Shown here one piece after another: positions 1 through 10,300 of a stretch of 64,000 bases of DNA. The stretch spans positions 74,870,696 to 74,934,695 of the forward strand of contig JALGQZ010000003.1 in the NCBI GenBank assembly GCA_023105745.1, in the 5' to 3' direction. Made by a program: the position numbers and the translations under genes. Source of the stretch: Austropuccinia psidii. Lineage: Eukaryota > Basidiomycota > Pucciniomycetes > Pucciniales > Sphaerophragmiaceae. Numbering within the stretch: position 1 is the stretch's first letter; every line of letters starts with the position of its first letter. A model generated the notes under the pieces. It searched no databases. It was not told where the DNA came from and was given only the letters and a program-made list of their open reading frames with translations.

Positions 1-771
1 AACCTTCATCACGGTTTCTACTTCTTCTGGCTCTTCCTCTTCATCCCACAACTCCTCCAGGGAGTCATGATAAGATGAAGGAGGAAGGTCCATATTCCCA
101 AAGAAGAGATGAAGTGAAGATACAGAATTATCTTCCCCAACATCTTGAATCTCTTTGAAGACTTCATCTCCAGATGATGGTAATGACAGATGGGAATTAA
201 GGGAAGGAATATGGACAGAAGATGGAATTGATGGTGTTCTAGAATCACCAACCAGAGCTGCACATGATTTGGCAGAAGAAGAGTCATTACGGAAGGAATT
301 GGAAGGATCAGAATAGTCCTTTTGATAAGTATTAAAGGTTATCAGCCCTTGCCTCCAATCAATAGAAGGATTAAAATGATTGAGAAAGTCAAAGCCCAAT
401 ATGAGGTCTTCTCCCTTGGGAGTATCAATGACTAAAAAATCCCATTCAAAGCTTGGGAAGGAAGGGAGCTCAACCATATATTTAGTATGGTGAGTCACAA
501 ATAAGGAAGGGGACTCAGAGGAGTCCAAAATGATAAGAGGAATCTTCTCTGGAAGTTCTGACGTAGTCAATGAGTACTTGTGAACAAACTGCTTTGCAAT
601 GAATGAGTGTGTAGCACCAGAATCAATGAGAATACTGTAAAAAACATCAGAAAGAGAAGAGAAAACAAAGAATTTGAGAGAATTCTTGACACCAGTATTC
701 AGAATGCACAATTGTGCTCTGGAAGGAAAACTGTGAAGACCATTGAACACAACATGATCTTCACTCAGGCT
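1..771 (-). CDS. TyA pol, N-terminal part (aspartic protease region), -1 frame to gag
   Basis: This is the start of the Pol polyprotein, which would supply protease, reverse transcriptase, RNase H and integrase; only the protease and its linker are in the window. Reading on the minus strand from the slippery site at 771, the frame has no stop to base 1 (257 codons). It contains the retropepsin motif LIDSGATHSF, later LILGFDFL, and an acidic EEEEPEEVE stretch at the window edge that also precedes reverse transcriptase in TyB. There is no start codon of its own near the beginning, which fits expression by -1 frameshift from gag. Continuous homology with TyB supports this. Partial at the left edge. 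Confidence 0.85.
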
Positions 772-2102
772 TTTCCCTGGCTGGGAAAACTGCCTGACGG
801 TTGGGTAAGCTTGTTTTGAGGCCTTTTGACACAGGAATCAAGACTATGCTTCCCACCACAATAGGTACACAAACCCTCCTTGATTCTTCTTTCCTTTTCA
901 GAACCTTTCAACTTGAAGTCCTTATTCAACAATGAAGAATGGGGCTTGTCCCGCTTTTGAGAATGAAATTTCTTCTTTGGTCTTGAACTTGAAGAAACTT
1001 GATGATGAGAAGAGTGAGATTTTGAGGCTTCAGGCTTCTTCTCTTGATGATGATTCTTTTCCTTCTGCCTCTCATGGTACCTGGTATCAAGTTCCAGGCT
1101 GACGTCCATTAAGTCTTCAAGAGAATCAATGTTTGAAGGATGGGAGGCCAATTGATCCAGAATCCTGGAGGCCAAGCCCTTCCTGAAATGATGAATAAGA
1201 GCCCTTTCACCCCAATCCCCAATTCTTGAAATCAAACTCCTGAAGTCGGCAATATACAAAGCAACATGCCCACCTTCTTTCATCCTAAGGCCATCCAATT
1301 CAGCTTCTGCTTTTCTAACTTCATTTGGGTCTCCAAATAAAGTGAACAATTGGGATTCAAATAATGGCCAGGAATTGAGGAGATAATTTGAGTCTTGATT
1401 ATTGAGGTTGGAAAGATAAGGCTCAATCCATTTTGCAGCCCTGCCAACTAAGAATGAAGTGGCATAAAGAACCTTCTTTCTGTCTTGAGAGAAGTTTGCC
1501 GGATCATTATGAAAGATGAGTTGACAAGATTGAATAAAGCTTCTGACTTTGAAGGGATGAGTCCCATCAAAGCATTCTGGATCCTTCATAGTGGGAGTCT
1601 TGAAGGCTGGTGGTCTTGATAATTCAGAAGAAGAAGCTGCTTGAAGATTGGCCATAATCTGATTCATTTGCTGCATAATGGCCAATAAAGACGGTTCAGA
1701 CTGATGAGAGGCAGGCTGATCAGACTGGGCTAGAGTTGGTCCTCTGGTGCCCTCAGATGCTCCCACAGGAGCAGGAGCAGCCTCAGTGCCATTAGACTCT
1801 TCCTCTTCCACAGAATTCTCCTCCTCCTCCTCACCATCTTCACCTTGAACCTTGGGACTGGTTCTTGAAAGTCCTGGGAATCCGCCAACCACTCCTGATA
1901 AAGACATTGATCTTCTTGGCCCTCTTCCTTCCTTCCTGGATGGTGCTGTTCCTTCCATAATGGGTCCTCTGTCCAATCTGGCCCTCAGTTGAGAAACTGC
2001 TGGGGTACCGTCAAGAGGAGCCCTTGGAGTTGGAGTCAGAACAGCTTGAGCTCTGGCCTGAGATTTAGTCTGTCTTGCTGGAGGTGAATGTTGAACTGGC
2101 AT
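765..2102 (-). CDS. gag: TyA Gag (445 aa)
   Basis: This is the structural Gag of a chromovirus: it forms the cytoplasmic virus-like particle and binds the genomic RNA. The N-terminal ~130 residues are low complexity with an acidic run. The central part (about residues 170-340), with FIQSCQLIFHNDPANF and KWIEPYLSNL, is the retrotransposon capsid-like region, and a basic stretch follows. A compact zinc knuckle lies at residues 412-424 (CTYCGGKHSLDSC), spacing CX2CX3HX4C, as in TyB. The start is the first Met after the leader and matches TyB. The stop follows the frameshift heptamer by one codon. No defects are seen. Confidence 0.92.
   Translation of the reverse strand: MPVQHSPPARQTKSQARAQAVLTPTPRAPLDGTPAVSQLRARLDRGPIMEGTAPSRKEGRGPRRSMSLSGVVGGFPGLSRTSPKVQGEDGEEEEENSVEEEESNGTEAAPAPVGASEGTRGPTLAQSDQPASHQSEPSLLAIMQQMNQIMANLQAASSSELSRPPAFKTPTMKDPECFDGTHPFKVRSFIQSCQLIFHNDPANFSQDRKKVLYATSFLVGRAAKWIEPYLSNLNNQDSNYLLNSWPLFESQLFTLFGDPNEVRKAEAELDGLRMKEGGHVALYIADFRSLISRIGDWGERALIHHFRKGLASRILDQLASHPSNIDSLEDLMDVSLELDTRYHERQKEKNHHQEKKPEASKSHSSHHQVSSSSRPKKKFHSQKRDKPHSSLLNKDFKLKGSEKERRIKEGLCTYCGGKHSLDSCVKRPQNKLTQPSGSFPSQGKA
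771..777 (-). promoter_or_regulatory. -1 ribosomal frameshift heptamer G GGA AAA (TyA)
   Basis: On the minus strand the last gag codons are GGA AAA GCC TGA, preceded by G. This gives the X XXY YYZ heptamer in exactly the gag frame. After a one-base backward slip the pol frame is open through the protease. The same heptamer is at the same place in TyB. No downstream pseudoknot was modelled. Confidence 0.75.
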
Positions 2103-2861
2103 GATTTTCAGGAATAATCAACCAAAATAGATGAAATAAAATCAAAACTTTCTTGAAGTACAAAATCAACAATAAAATCTTGAGGAAATTGGATAATCAA
2201 TGAATCAAAATTCTTCAAACACGTCAATCAATCAAATCAAATGAGTCTTGAAGTAAAATTCAATATCAATGAGAATCTTGAAGTCAATAAATCAATCAGT
2301 CAAACAATCAAAATCAAATCAAATCAAAATCTTGCAGAAAAAATCAATCAATCAAAATGAATTCTTGAGTCAAAAATCAATTTATGACAAAAATCTTGAT
2401 GTGAATAATCAGCAAAATCAATAAAATCTTCAGGTCAATCAATTATCTTGAGGTAAATTTCAATTATGTCAAATTAGTCAATCAAATCAATTTTCAAGTG
2501 AATTCTTCCAAAAAATCAAAAATTCTTGAGGAATAAATCAAAGTGAATCCTGATGTGAAGAACGTGTCTGAATAACCTGATGAATAACTTGAGAACCAAA
2601 GATAAAAAATGCCTGAATTATGGATAAAAATAGATTGATTAAGATTGAGAATGAGATTGAAAAGATAACAAAAAATAAAAAATGGGTCAGCCTTCAATTT
2701 TCAGAATGAAGAATGAATGAGAGAAAATTGAGAGGTGACCAAGAATCATAAGATCATAAAACGTTAAAGAATCATAATTTTGATGAAATGAATGAATGAA
2801 TTTAAAATATAAGAATAAAAGAATGAATGAATGAAGAAGAATTATGAGTTAATTAATATAA
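2103..2861 (-). other. TyA 5' leader with primer-binding region
   Basis: The untranslated leader between the 5' LTR and gag. On the minus strand it is dominated by irregular TTGATT/TCAAGA repeats, like the TyB leader. No tRNA 3'-end-type binding site (TGG...) follows the LTR. Instead TTAATTAACT occurs about six bases from the LTR (2847-2856) and is complementary to AGTTAATTAA inside the LTR, which suggests self-priming. Shorter ORFs in this AT-rich stretch are not credible. Confidence 0.6.
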
Positions 2862-4589
2862 TGTCACAGGGGCTCTTGGAAGAAGAGGGCCTGGCACTCA
2901 CGAATCAAGAACTCACTTGGAGGGCTCCAAAGATAAAAGAATAATAAGAATGAATTTTCTCTAAGAAAGAATATGGGAGAAAACAAGTATGCCAAAAGAT
3001 GAGATAAGAAAAAGATGAAGCCAATGGCCAAAGATAATAAAAAAGCCAAAAGCCAAGAAGCCAACCAGGTGAATCCTCTATTCACTGTTTCAACCTGCCA
3101 GAAAAGGAAATGGAATTAGTATAAGGATATGACCACCAATATCCACTGGACAGGCGAGGAAATAAAAGAAAAAGGGTGCTGAATGACTGACTTAAGACTA
3201 TCAGTATTAACTTTAATAAGGTAAAATAAAATAAGGATAAAAATAAATCCAATATATTAATTAACTGGGGAAAAAGTCCCCAGGTGCTGAAAGGTGGCCA
3301 GTATATGTGAAAAACTGAAAGATTGATCCTGGAGTTGGATCACCGGCTGTATTGTCCGAATCGGGCCAATACAGTTCTGGCCATCTTGAATTTGAAACTG
3401 TGTGATTGAATTCCCACAGTAGAATATGAATTGGCCCAATTAGGCCAAGTACGTACAGGTTGATTGATTACCGCCTGTATGAACCAATTGAGTTGTCCAA
3501 GAAGTATTGAAATACTTGATGCCTTGACAACTTATTGAAAAGATGTAATACCTTTTGAGAATTGCCCTTAGAATAATCCTGAATGAAATTGCCAACCCAA
3601 CTCCTGCTGAGCCAGGTGATTGGAGTCCTTGAATGGTCTTCTGATTTGCCGCCATGGATTACCAAACTGATGAGTCCAAAGGTTCTCCTTCGAAATGGGC
3701 ATTGGATCTTGGTACCTTGAGTTAAGAAGGTTGATTGGGGTCCTGAAAACGTCACCATTGAATTGCTGAGCAAAAATGGTGCATAATGGTATATAACACC
3801 ATATATGCACCACTCCTGCAACCTTGAGTACGAGGTGCATGGAGGAATGAAGCAATCCTTCCTTAAGTTGAGGGAAATGCTTGTTGAGATGATTTGGTGG
3901 CCTCTGGTGGTTGCCAGAGGCCATGACGGTGAAGTTGGTCCATGGTGGTCCAGGGCCAAAAATGGGTCCTACGGGATTTATGGCCAAACATGGATCCAAG
4001 GTGTTTTTGGTCCAATTTGGGTCCAAGGGATTGGTGGCCAAAAATGGCTCAGGTGGGCCCAATTGTGGTTTGGGTCCCACCTGGCCTTGGGGGCTAGGTG
4101 GCTGCCCCTTTGGCCCCTTTTGGCCTCATTGGATTAGGCCAAAAGGGGCCTAATCCGCCTACGGACCGCGTATTACGGCCCACGGACCGTAGAAGCCGTG
4201 GGGGGCCCAAATGGCCCAAAAAGGCCATTTAGGCCAAAACCCCCATAATGAAAGGGGTGGCCAGGGAACCAATGAAGGTGGCCATGGGGCCTGGAAGCTC
4301 CTAGAAGACAAAGGGACCCCCCAGGCCCAAAAACAGTGATGGAGGCCTGGGGGTTGGTGAGGTGGAAATTGGCCAAGAGGACCAATGACGCAGGATATGG
4401 CCTGAGGCCATAAAAGATGATGGAGGCCATACATGGCCAATGGAATGGGTTATGGCGTAAGAGCCATGGAACACCCAAAGGGGGTCAATTGGCCATAAAT
4501 TATGTGACATGGCCAATTGGCCCCAACTTGGCTCCAGGTTGGATTGCCGCCGCCATCAAGGAGGAGGGTCAAAATACGTGGTTGTGACA
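2862..4589 (-). repeat. TyA 5' LTR (1728 bp)
   Basis: Bounded by TGTCACAGG (plus strand, left) and GTTGTGACA (right), giving 7-bp inverted ends. It matches the solo LTR at 44831-46556 almost end to end. It is GC-richer than its surroundings and dense in GGCC and AAAATGGCC words. It contains a hairpin CTGGGGA...TCCCCAG followed by TTAATTAA, and two adjacent perfect or near-perfect hairpins (4131-4192). Several ORFs of 70-170 codons within it are conserved only because the repeat is; they show no coding features. Confidence 0.9.
4131..4192. repeat. Double hairpin inside the TyA LTR
   Basis: First stem GGATTAGGCC / GGCCTAATCC (10 bp, 6-base loop, 4131-4156). Second stem begins CTACGG (4159-4164) and closes with CCGTAG (4187-4192), with a CCGCG/CGCGG inner stem in the solo copy at 46126-46159. 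Both copies keep the first stem perfectly. Confidence 0.7.
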
Positions 4590-5248
4590 TCTTCATTCTG
4601 AAACATGCATACAGTTTGGTACCTCAATACAGCCTGTCAATACCTGTACAGGCTGGATTCACCCAATACAGTTTCAATACACCAACTTGAAACTGTATGA
4701 TCACTCAAATACACCACACCTCTTGTACAGGTTCTGTACAGCCATACAGGACCTGTATTGGCCAGACTCAATTCAATAATCAATTATTCTCATGAAAATT
4801 CTTCTCTGGATCAGGGCTGGTGATTCTCACATATACCAGCCCCTCTTTCTCCCCCCTGGGGAGTTTTCCCCACTTAATTAATTTAGTTTATTTATTATTT
4901 TATAATTATTCTTATCCTTATTTTGGGTATTATAATCATTTAATCTTAAGTTAGTCTTTGCATTTTTCTCTTTGCCTGTACAGTATGGGTTGGGTGGCCA
5001 TATCCTTATTAACCCTTCTCTTTCCATTCTGACAGGTTGAAACAGTGGACTTGGACTTGTTTGTGGTTGGCTCTTCTATTTCTTATTCTTATCTCTTTGT
5101 TGCTTCTTTTTCTCATATTCTTTATTATAGTAATTCATCCCTTACACTCTTAAGTGTATCTCATCTTATCTTATCTTTGAGCCCTCCATAAGTGAGTCCC
5201 AGTTTACTGAGTGCCAGGCCCTCTTCACTTCGAAGAGCCCCTGTGACA
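4590..5248 (+). repeat. TyB 5' LTR, missing its first 102 bp
   Basis: Begins TCTTCATTCTGAAAC, which is base 103 of the 3' LTR (12831), and ends CCCCTGTGACA like it. It aligns with 12831-13490 essentially colinearly. The break coincides exactly with the terminal TGTGACA of TyA. TCTTC (4590-4594) is the predicted TyA target duplication. Confidence 0.9.
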
Positions 5249-5966
5249 TTAAATTAATTAACTCATATTTGATTCTTTCTTTCATTCATTTATATTCATT
5301 TTGTCTCATTCATCAATTATGATCTCATTTATGATTTAACAATCTTTAATTATTATGGTTTTCTCTTTTATCAATTTTCATCTCATTCATTTCATTTATA
5401 TGAAAATTGATCCTTTCTTCTTTCTTAATCAATGCTGACCATTTCATCATTTCATTCTATTTCATCAAATCAAATTTCTCTGTGTTTTTATTCAGGTCTT
5501 ATTCAGGAGTAACTGATTGGTTATTTGATTGGATTATTCATTGGGATTCATTGGTTGATTGGGTTATTGATTCAGGATTTCATTTGGATTATTGATTGAC
5601 TTTTGAACTCTCAAGATATTGATTGATCCTCAAGAATTTATTTTGATTTATTGATTGATTTTGACTCATCAAGATATCGAATTGATTTCTGAAGATTTTG
5701 AATTGATTGATTGATTCCTCAAGACCTTTATTTCATATTGAAGACACTGAATTATTGATTTATTGATTATTGATTTACTCAAGATTATTGATATTTGATT
5801 TGAATTGATTGTTGATTGATTGAATTGATTTGATTGTTGATTGAATTTGATTTCACCTCAAGATTTCAATTGATTCCTCAAGATTCATCAAGATTTTATT
5901 GTGATTGATTTGGCCAAGCCTGATTATTCTTCTTAATACCATCAAGTTATTTTAATTCTTTTCATA
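5249..5966 (+). other. TyB 5' leader with TTGATT repeats and primer-binding region
   Basis: 718 bp between the LTR and gag. TTAATTAACT (5254-5263) lies just after the LTR at the position where a primer-binding site is expected; no tRNA-like TGG sequence is there. The rest is a degenerate TTGATT/ATTGATTTG repeat with frequent TCAAGA, shared in type with TyA. A small 62-codon ORF at 5407-5595 is repeat-derived and not credited. Confidence 0.6.
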
Positions 5967-7325
5967 ATGCCAGTCCAGCATAGCCCCCCAGCAAAAAATA
6001 CTAGATCCCAAAGAATCCAAGCTGTTCTCACTCCTACAGCAAGGGCTCCTCTTGACCGCACACCATCAGTTCATCAACTGATTGCAAATTTGGACAGAGG
6101 ACCACCAATGGAAGGAGCAGCACCCTCAAGAAGAGGTGGAATGAAATCTAGAAGATCAAGATCTTTCTCTGGACTTTTGGATGGCTACCCTGGCATGTCT
6201 GAAGGTGCAAGAGCAAGACAAGGGGAAGTTGAAGATGAAGAGGGGGAAGAGTCTGTGGAAGAGGAAGATTCTGGGGAAACTGAAATGGCAGATGCCTTGG
6301 CAAATGCTCCAGAGGTGCCTCAGCGTTCTAATCTAGCCCTTTCTAGTCAACCTCTTGTCTCTCAAACTGATCCAAGTCTCCTCAAGATGATGGAGCAGAT
6401 GACTCAATTCATGGGGCAACTCACTCAAGCAGTTGCTCCCAGGGACAATTCCAAAGCCCCTGCTTTCAAGACTCCATCCATGAAGGCACCTGATTCTTTT
6501 GATGGTACTCAAGCTCATAAGCTGAGAGGATTTATCCAATCCTGTCAACTAATTTTCCATAATGATCCAGCAAACTTCTTCTCTGACAGGAAGAAGGTTT
6601 TGTACTCAACTTCTTTTCTGTCTGGTAGAGCTGGCAAATGGATTGAACCTTACCTCTCAAATATTTCCAATGAAGACCCTTCCTACCTCCTCAATAATTG
6701 GCCATTGTTTGAATCTCAATTATTCACTCTGTTTGGTGACCCCAATGAAGTCAGGAAAGCTGAACAGGAGTTGGACAATTTGAGGATGAAGGAAAGTGGT
6801 CATGTTTCCTTGTACATAGCAGATTTCAGAAGCTTAATGTCAAGAATTGGAGATTGGGGGGAAAGAGCTTACATTCATGTGTACAGAAGAGGATTGGCAT
6901 CAAGATTATTGGACCAATTGGCTTCTCACCCTGGAAATTTTGACACTCTTCAACAACTTATGTATGTCACTTTGGAATTAGACACAAGATATCATGAGAG
7001 GCAAAAGGAAAAGGGCAGTCATCAAGAGAAGAAGCCTCCAATCATTGGATCCAATTCCTCCAAGCCTCCTCAAAGTTCATCATCCAAGAAGCCTTATCAC
7101 AATAAGAATAAGAAGGGGAAGAATTTTCAAATGTCCAAAGACAAGCCTCATGCTGCTCTCCTCAATAAGGACAACAAATTAATTGGTTCTGAAAAGGAGA
7201 GGAGGATTAAAGAAGGTTTGTGCAATTATTGTGGTGGAAAGCACCCATTTGAAAAATGCTTCAAGAGGCCTGAGAATAGGCAAGGATCATCAGAAGGCTT
7301 CCCTAGCAAGCAGGGAAAAGACTGA
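5967..7325 (+). CDS. gag: TyB Gag (452 aa)
   Basis: Gag structural protein, homologous over its whole length to TyA Gag. The same layout is seen: low-complexity N-terminus starting MPVQHSPPA, an acidic run near residues 90-110, a capsid-like region with FIQSCQLIFHNDPANFF and KWIEPYLSNI, a basic KNKKGK stretch, and a zinc knuckle CNYCGGKHPFEKC at residues 419-431 (CX2CX3HX4C). Intact, although its Pol is dead. It ends ...GKD-stop two codons after the GGGAAAA slippery site. Confidence 0.92.
   Translation: MPVQHSPPAKNTRSQRIQAVLTPTARAPLDRTPSVHQLIANLDRGPPMEGAAPSRRGGMKSRRSRSFSGLLDGYPGMSEGARARQGEVEDEEGEESVEEEDSGETEMADALANAPEVPQRSNLALSSQPLVSQTDPSLLKMMEQMTQFMGQLTQAVAPRDNSKAPAFKTPSMKAPDSFDGTQAHKLRGFIQSCQLIFHNDPANFFSDRKKVLYSTSFLSGRAGKWIEPYLSNISNEDPSYLLNNWPLFESQLFTLFGDPNEVRKAEQELDNLRMKESGHVSLYIADFRSLMSRIGDWGERAYIHVYRRGLASRLLDQLASHPGNFDTLQQLMYVTLELDTRYHERQKEKGSHQEKKPPIIGSNSSKPPQSSSSKKPYHNKNKKGKNFQMSKDKPHAALLNKDNKLIGSEKERRIKEGLCNYCGGKHPFEKCFKRPENRQGSSEGFPSKQGKD
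7313..7319 (+). promoter_or_regulatory. -1 ribosomal frameshift heptamer G GGA AAA (TyB)
   Basis: In gag frame the bases read G GGA AAA GAC TGA (stop 7323-7325). The -1 frame from 7319 is open for about 75 bases and encodes VFNG..H.FPSRAQLC, matching the TyA -1 frame. Near 7394 a one-base deletion relative to TyA moves the rest of pol to a different frame. Confidence 0.75.
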
Positions 7326-10300
7326 GTGGGAATCATGATGTGTTCAATGGTTCTCACTTATTTCCTTCAAGAGCACAATTGTGCACTCTGAATATAGTGT
7401 CAAGAAATCTTTAAAATTTCTTATTTTTTCTTCAATCTCTGATATCTTTTATAGTATTCTCATTGATTCTGGTGCTACAAACTCTTTTATTGCAAAGAAT
7501 TTTGTTCTCAAGTACTCATTGACTATGTCAGAGCTCCCTGAAAAGATTCCTCTTTTCATTCTGGATTCTAATGAATCCCCTGCCTTGTTCATCACCCATT
7601 ATACCAAGTGGGTAGTTGACTTGCCTTCCTTCCCAAGCTTTGAATGGGACTTCTTTATCATAGATTCGCCCAAGGGAGAAGACCTGATATTGGGCTATGA
7701 TTTCCTTTACCATTTTAATCCCATTATTGATTGGAAAAATGGATTGATCACCTATGATTCTAGTCATAAGGATTCTAGTGGTATTATTCCTTCTACTAGT
7801 AATGACTTAGCCACTGCTGTCAACAGTGTTGCTCTGGCTGGTGAACTTAAGACACCTTCCATTCCTTCTTCTGTCCATATCCCTTCCATAATTCCCTCTC
7901 GGTCATTACTACCATTAAGAGATGAAGTCTTCAAAGAGATAAAGGATGTTGGAGAAGATGTTGCCATATCTTCACTTCATCTCTTTCAAGGGGATATGGA
8001 CCTTCCTCCCTTGTCTTTTCATGCCTCCCTGGAGGAGCAGTGGGATGAGGAGGAAGAGCCAGAAGAAATTGAGACTGTGTTGAAGGTAGTCCCTCCTGCT
8101 TTTAACCAATATTTGGATGTATTTTCCAAGGTGAAAGCTGAGAAACTTCCTCCACACCGCGCCTGTGATCACCATATCAAATTGGAGGGTCTTCTACCTC
8201 CAATTGGTGCTATCTACTCATTATCAAATAAAGAGTCAGAAAAACTGCGGGCCTACATTTCAGAGAATGTAGAGAAAGGTTTCATTAGACCAAGCTCCTC
8301 TTCAACAGGAACACCTGTCCTTTTTGTAAAGAAAAAGGATGGAGGTCTTCGTTTGTGTGTTGACTACGGCAAACTCAATGCTGTCACCAGGAAGAACAGA
8401 TACGCTGTTCCTCCTATGAACCAGCTTCTTACCGTATTCAACGGTTCCACTATCTTCTCCAAGATAGAGTTGCGTGGTGCATATAACCTTCTGAGAATCA
8501 AAGAGGGGGATGAGCACTTAACTGCCTTTAGAACCAAGTATGGTAGTTATGAGTATTTGGTCATGCCATTTGGTTTGACCAATGCTCCTGCTTCTTTCCA
8601 GAATCTAGTAAATGATATCTTTGCAGATTTTTTGGATGTGTTTGTTGTGGTTTATCTAGATGATATTATGGTCTTTTCCAGTTCTGAGGAGGAACATGTC
8701 AAACATGTGGCCTCTGTCCTCCAAAGACTGAGGGACAATAATCTGTTTGCCAAAGCCTCCAAGTGTGTATTCCATGCCTCAAGTGTGGAATACTTGGGCT
8801 ATGTTGTTTCAAGTGATGGCCTCAAGATGGATTCTTCAAAAGTTCAGCAAATCCTCAATTGGCCTCAGCCCAAAAACATCAAAGCTCTTCAATCTTTCCT
8901 TGGCTTTGCCAATTTTTATCGACGTTTCATTAAAAATTATTCTAAAAAAATCACTTCTCTCACTTCCCTCCTTAAAAAAGATTCTCCTTTCATCTTCAAT
9001 GAGGAAGCTCTTAGTCAGTTTCAAGCACTCAAAGAAGCTTTCACCTCTGCTCCTATCTTATCTCACTTTAATCCTTCTCTACCTACTATAGTAGAGACTG
9101 ATGCTTCTGATTATGCTTTGGGCGCTGTACTGAGCCAGGTGAATGACTCAGGAAAGCACCCCATTGCATTTGATAGTCGCAAGCTCTTACCAGCTGAACT
9201 CAACTATGAAATTCATGACAAGGAACTCCTTGGCATAGTTTGGGCTCTGAAGCGCTGGAGAGCATTTCTTCTTTCTCTTTCCAATCCTTTTGAGGTCTTG
9301 ACAGACCACTCTTCCTTGAAATATTTTATGTCTTCCAAAGTTCTTACTCGTCGTCAGGCCCATTGGGCCGAATTTCTCTCAGAATTTCATTTCACTATCA
9401 CTTACCGCCCAGGCAGGCTGGCCACTTTACCAGATGCCTTGTCACGTCGGGACGGCGTGTACCCAGAGAGGGGGGTGGACTTCATCAGCAAGAATCCTCA
9501 TAATTTTCATCAAGTACTTAAGCAAGATGGAATTCAAGAGTCAAGATTCTTCTCAATCAACGTGGAAATTTTCTCAGATTTAGTGGACAACATTCAAAAA
9601 GAAGTATGGCAAGACAAAGACTATAAAGAAATACTCAAGCAACTAGCAAGAGGTGAATCAGTTCCAGATTATTCTCTTGAACCTCAAGCCAAGTTATTAT
9701 TATTCAAAGATAGAGTGGTAATCCCAAGCAATGAAGAACTTCAACTCAATATTCTTCAAAAGTGTCATGACTCACCATTGGCTGGCCATCCTGGCCAGGA
9801 GAAGACCCTCAAGCTCATCAAGAGGGATTTTTATTGGGCTGGCATGAATCAATTCATCAAGGACTATGTGTCCTCATGTCAGCAATGTTCAAGAAACAAG
9901 AACATTCATCACAAGAAGTTTGGATTACTCAAGCCTCTTTCAATTCCGTCTGGTCCTTGGAATTCATTCTCAATGAACTTCATCACTCAATTGCCACTGT
10001 CAAACAACTTTGATTGAATTTTGGTAGTTGTGGACAGATTCTCAAAAATGGCAATCTTCATTCCAACTTATGGCACAATCACTTCTCTGGATTTAGCTCA
10101 AATCTTCATTAGTCATGTATTTTCCAAGCATAGACGTCCAGTCAGTATTGTAAGTGATAGAGGATCCTTATTTGTTTCATCATTCTGGACTCAATTGTGT
10201 CAGAAGCTCAAGATATAAAGAGATCTTTCAACTGCCTTTCACCCCAAAACAGATGGACAGACAGAGAGGGTAAATCAGATACTAGAACAGTACCTTCGGA

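Larger units (their letters stand above)
1..4589 (-). mobile_element. TyA: Ty3/gypsy chromovirus-type retrotransposon, 5' part
   Basis: In element sense (right to left) the order is a 1728-bp 5' LTR, a 759-bp leader, gag, then the start of pol, which leaves the window at its left edge. The LTR ends are TGTCACA...TGTGACA. Gag and the protease region are homologous to TyB. Gag is intact and the -1 frame pol is open from the frameshift site to the window edge, so this is the best preserved internal region here. Its right end cuts the 5' LTR of TyB at LTR base 103, so TyA inserted after TyB. The 3' half and 3' LTR are not visible. Confidence 0.9.

Noticed and set aside
3468..4516. Several ORFs of 70-170 codons in the TyA LTR, repeated in the solo LTR at 45227-46483
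   Set aside because: They fall in a GGCC-rich LTR with few stop words, overlap in all frames and have no codon-level conservation distinct from the DNA.
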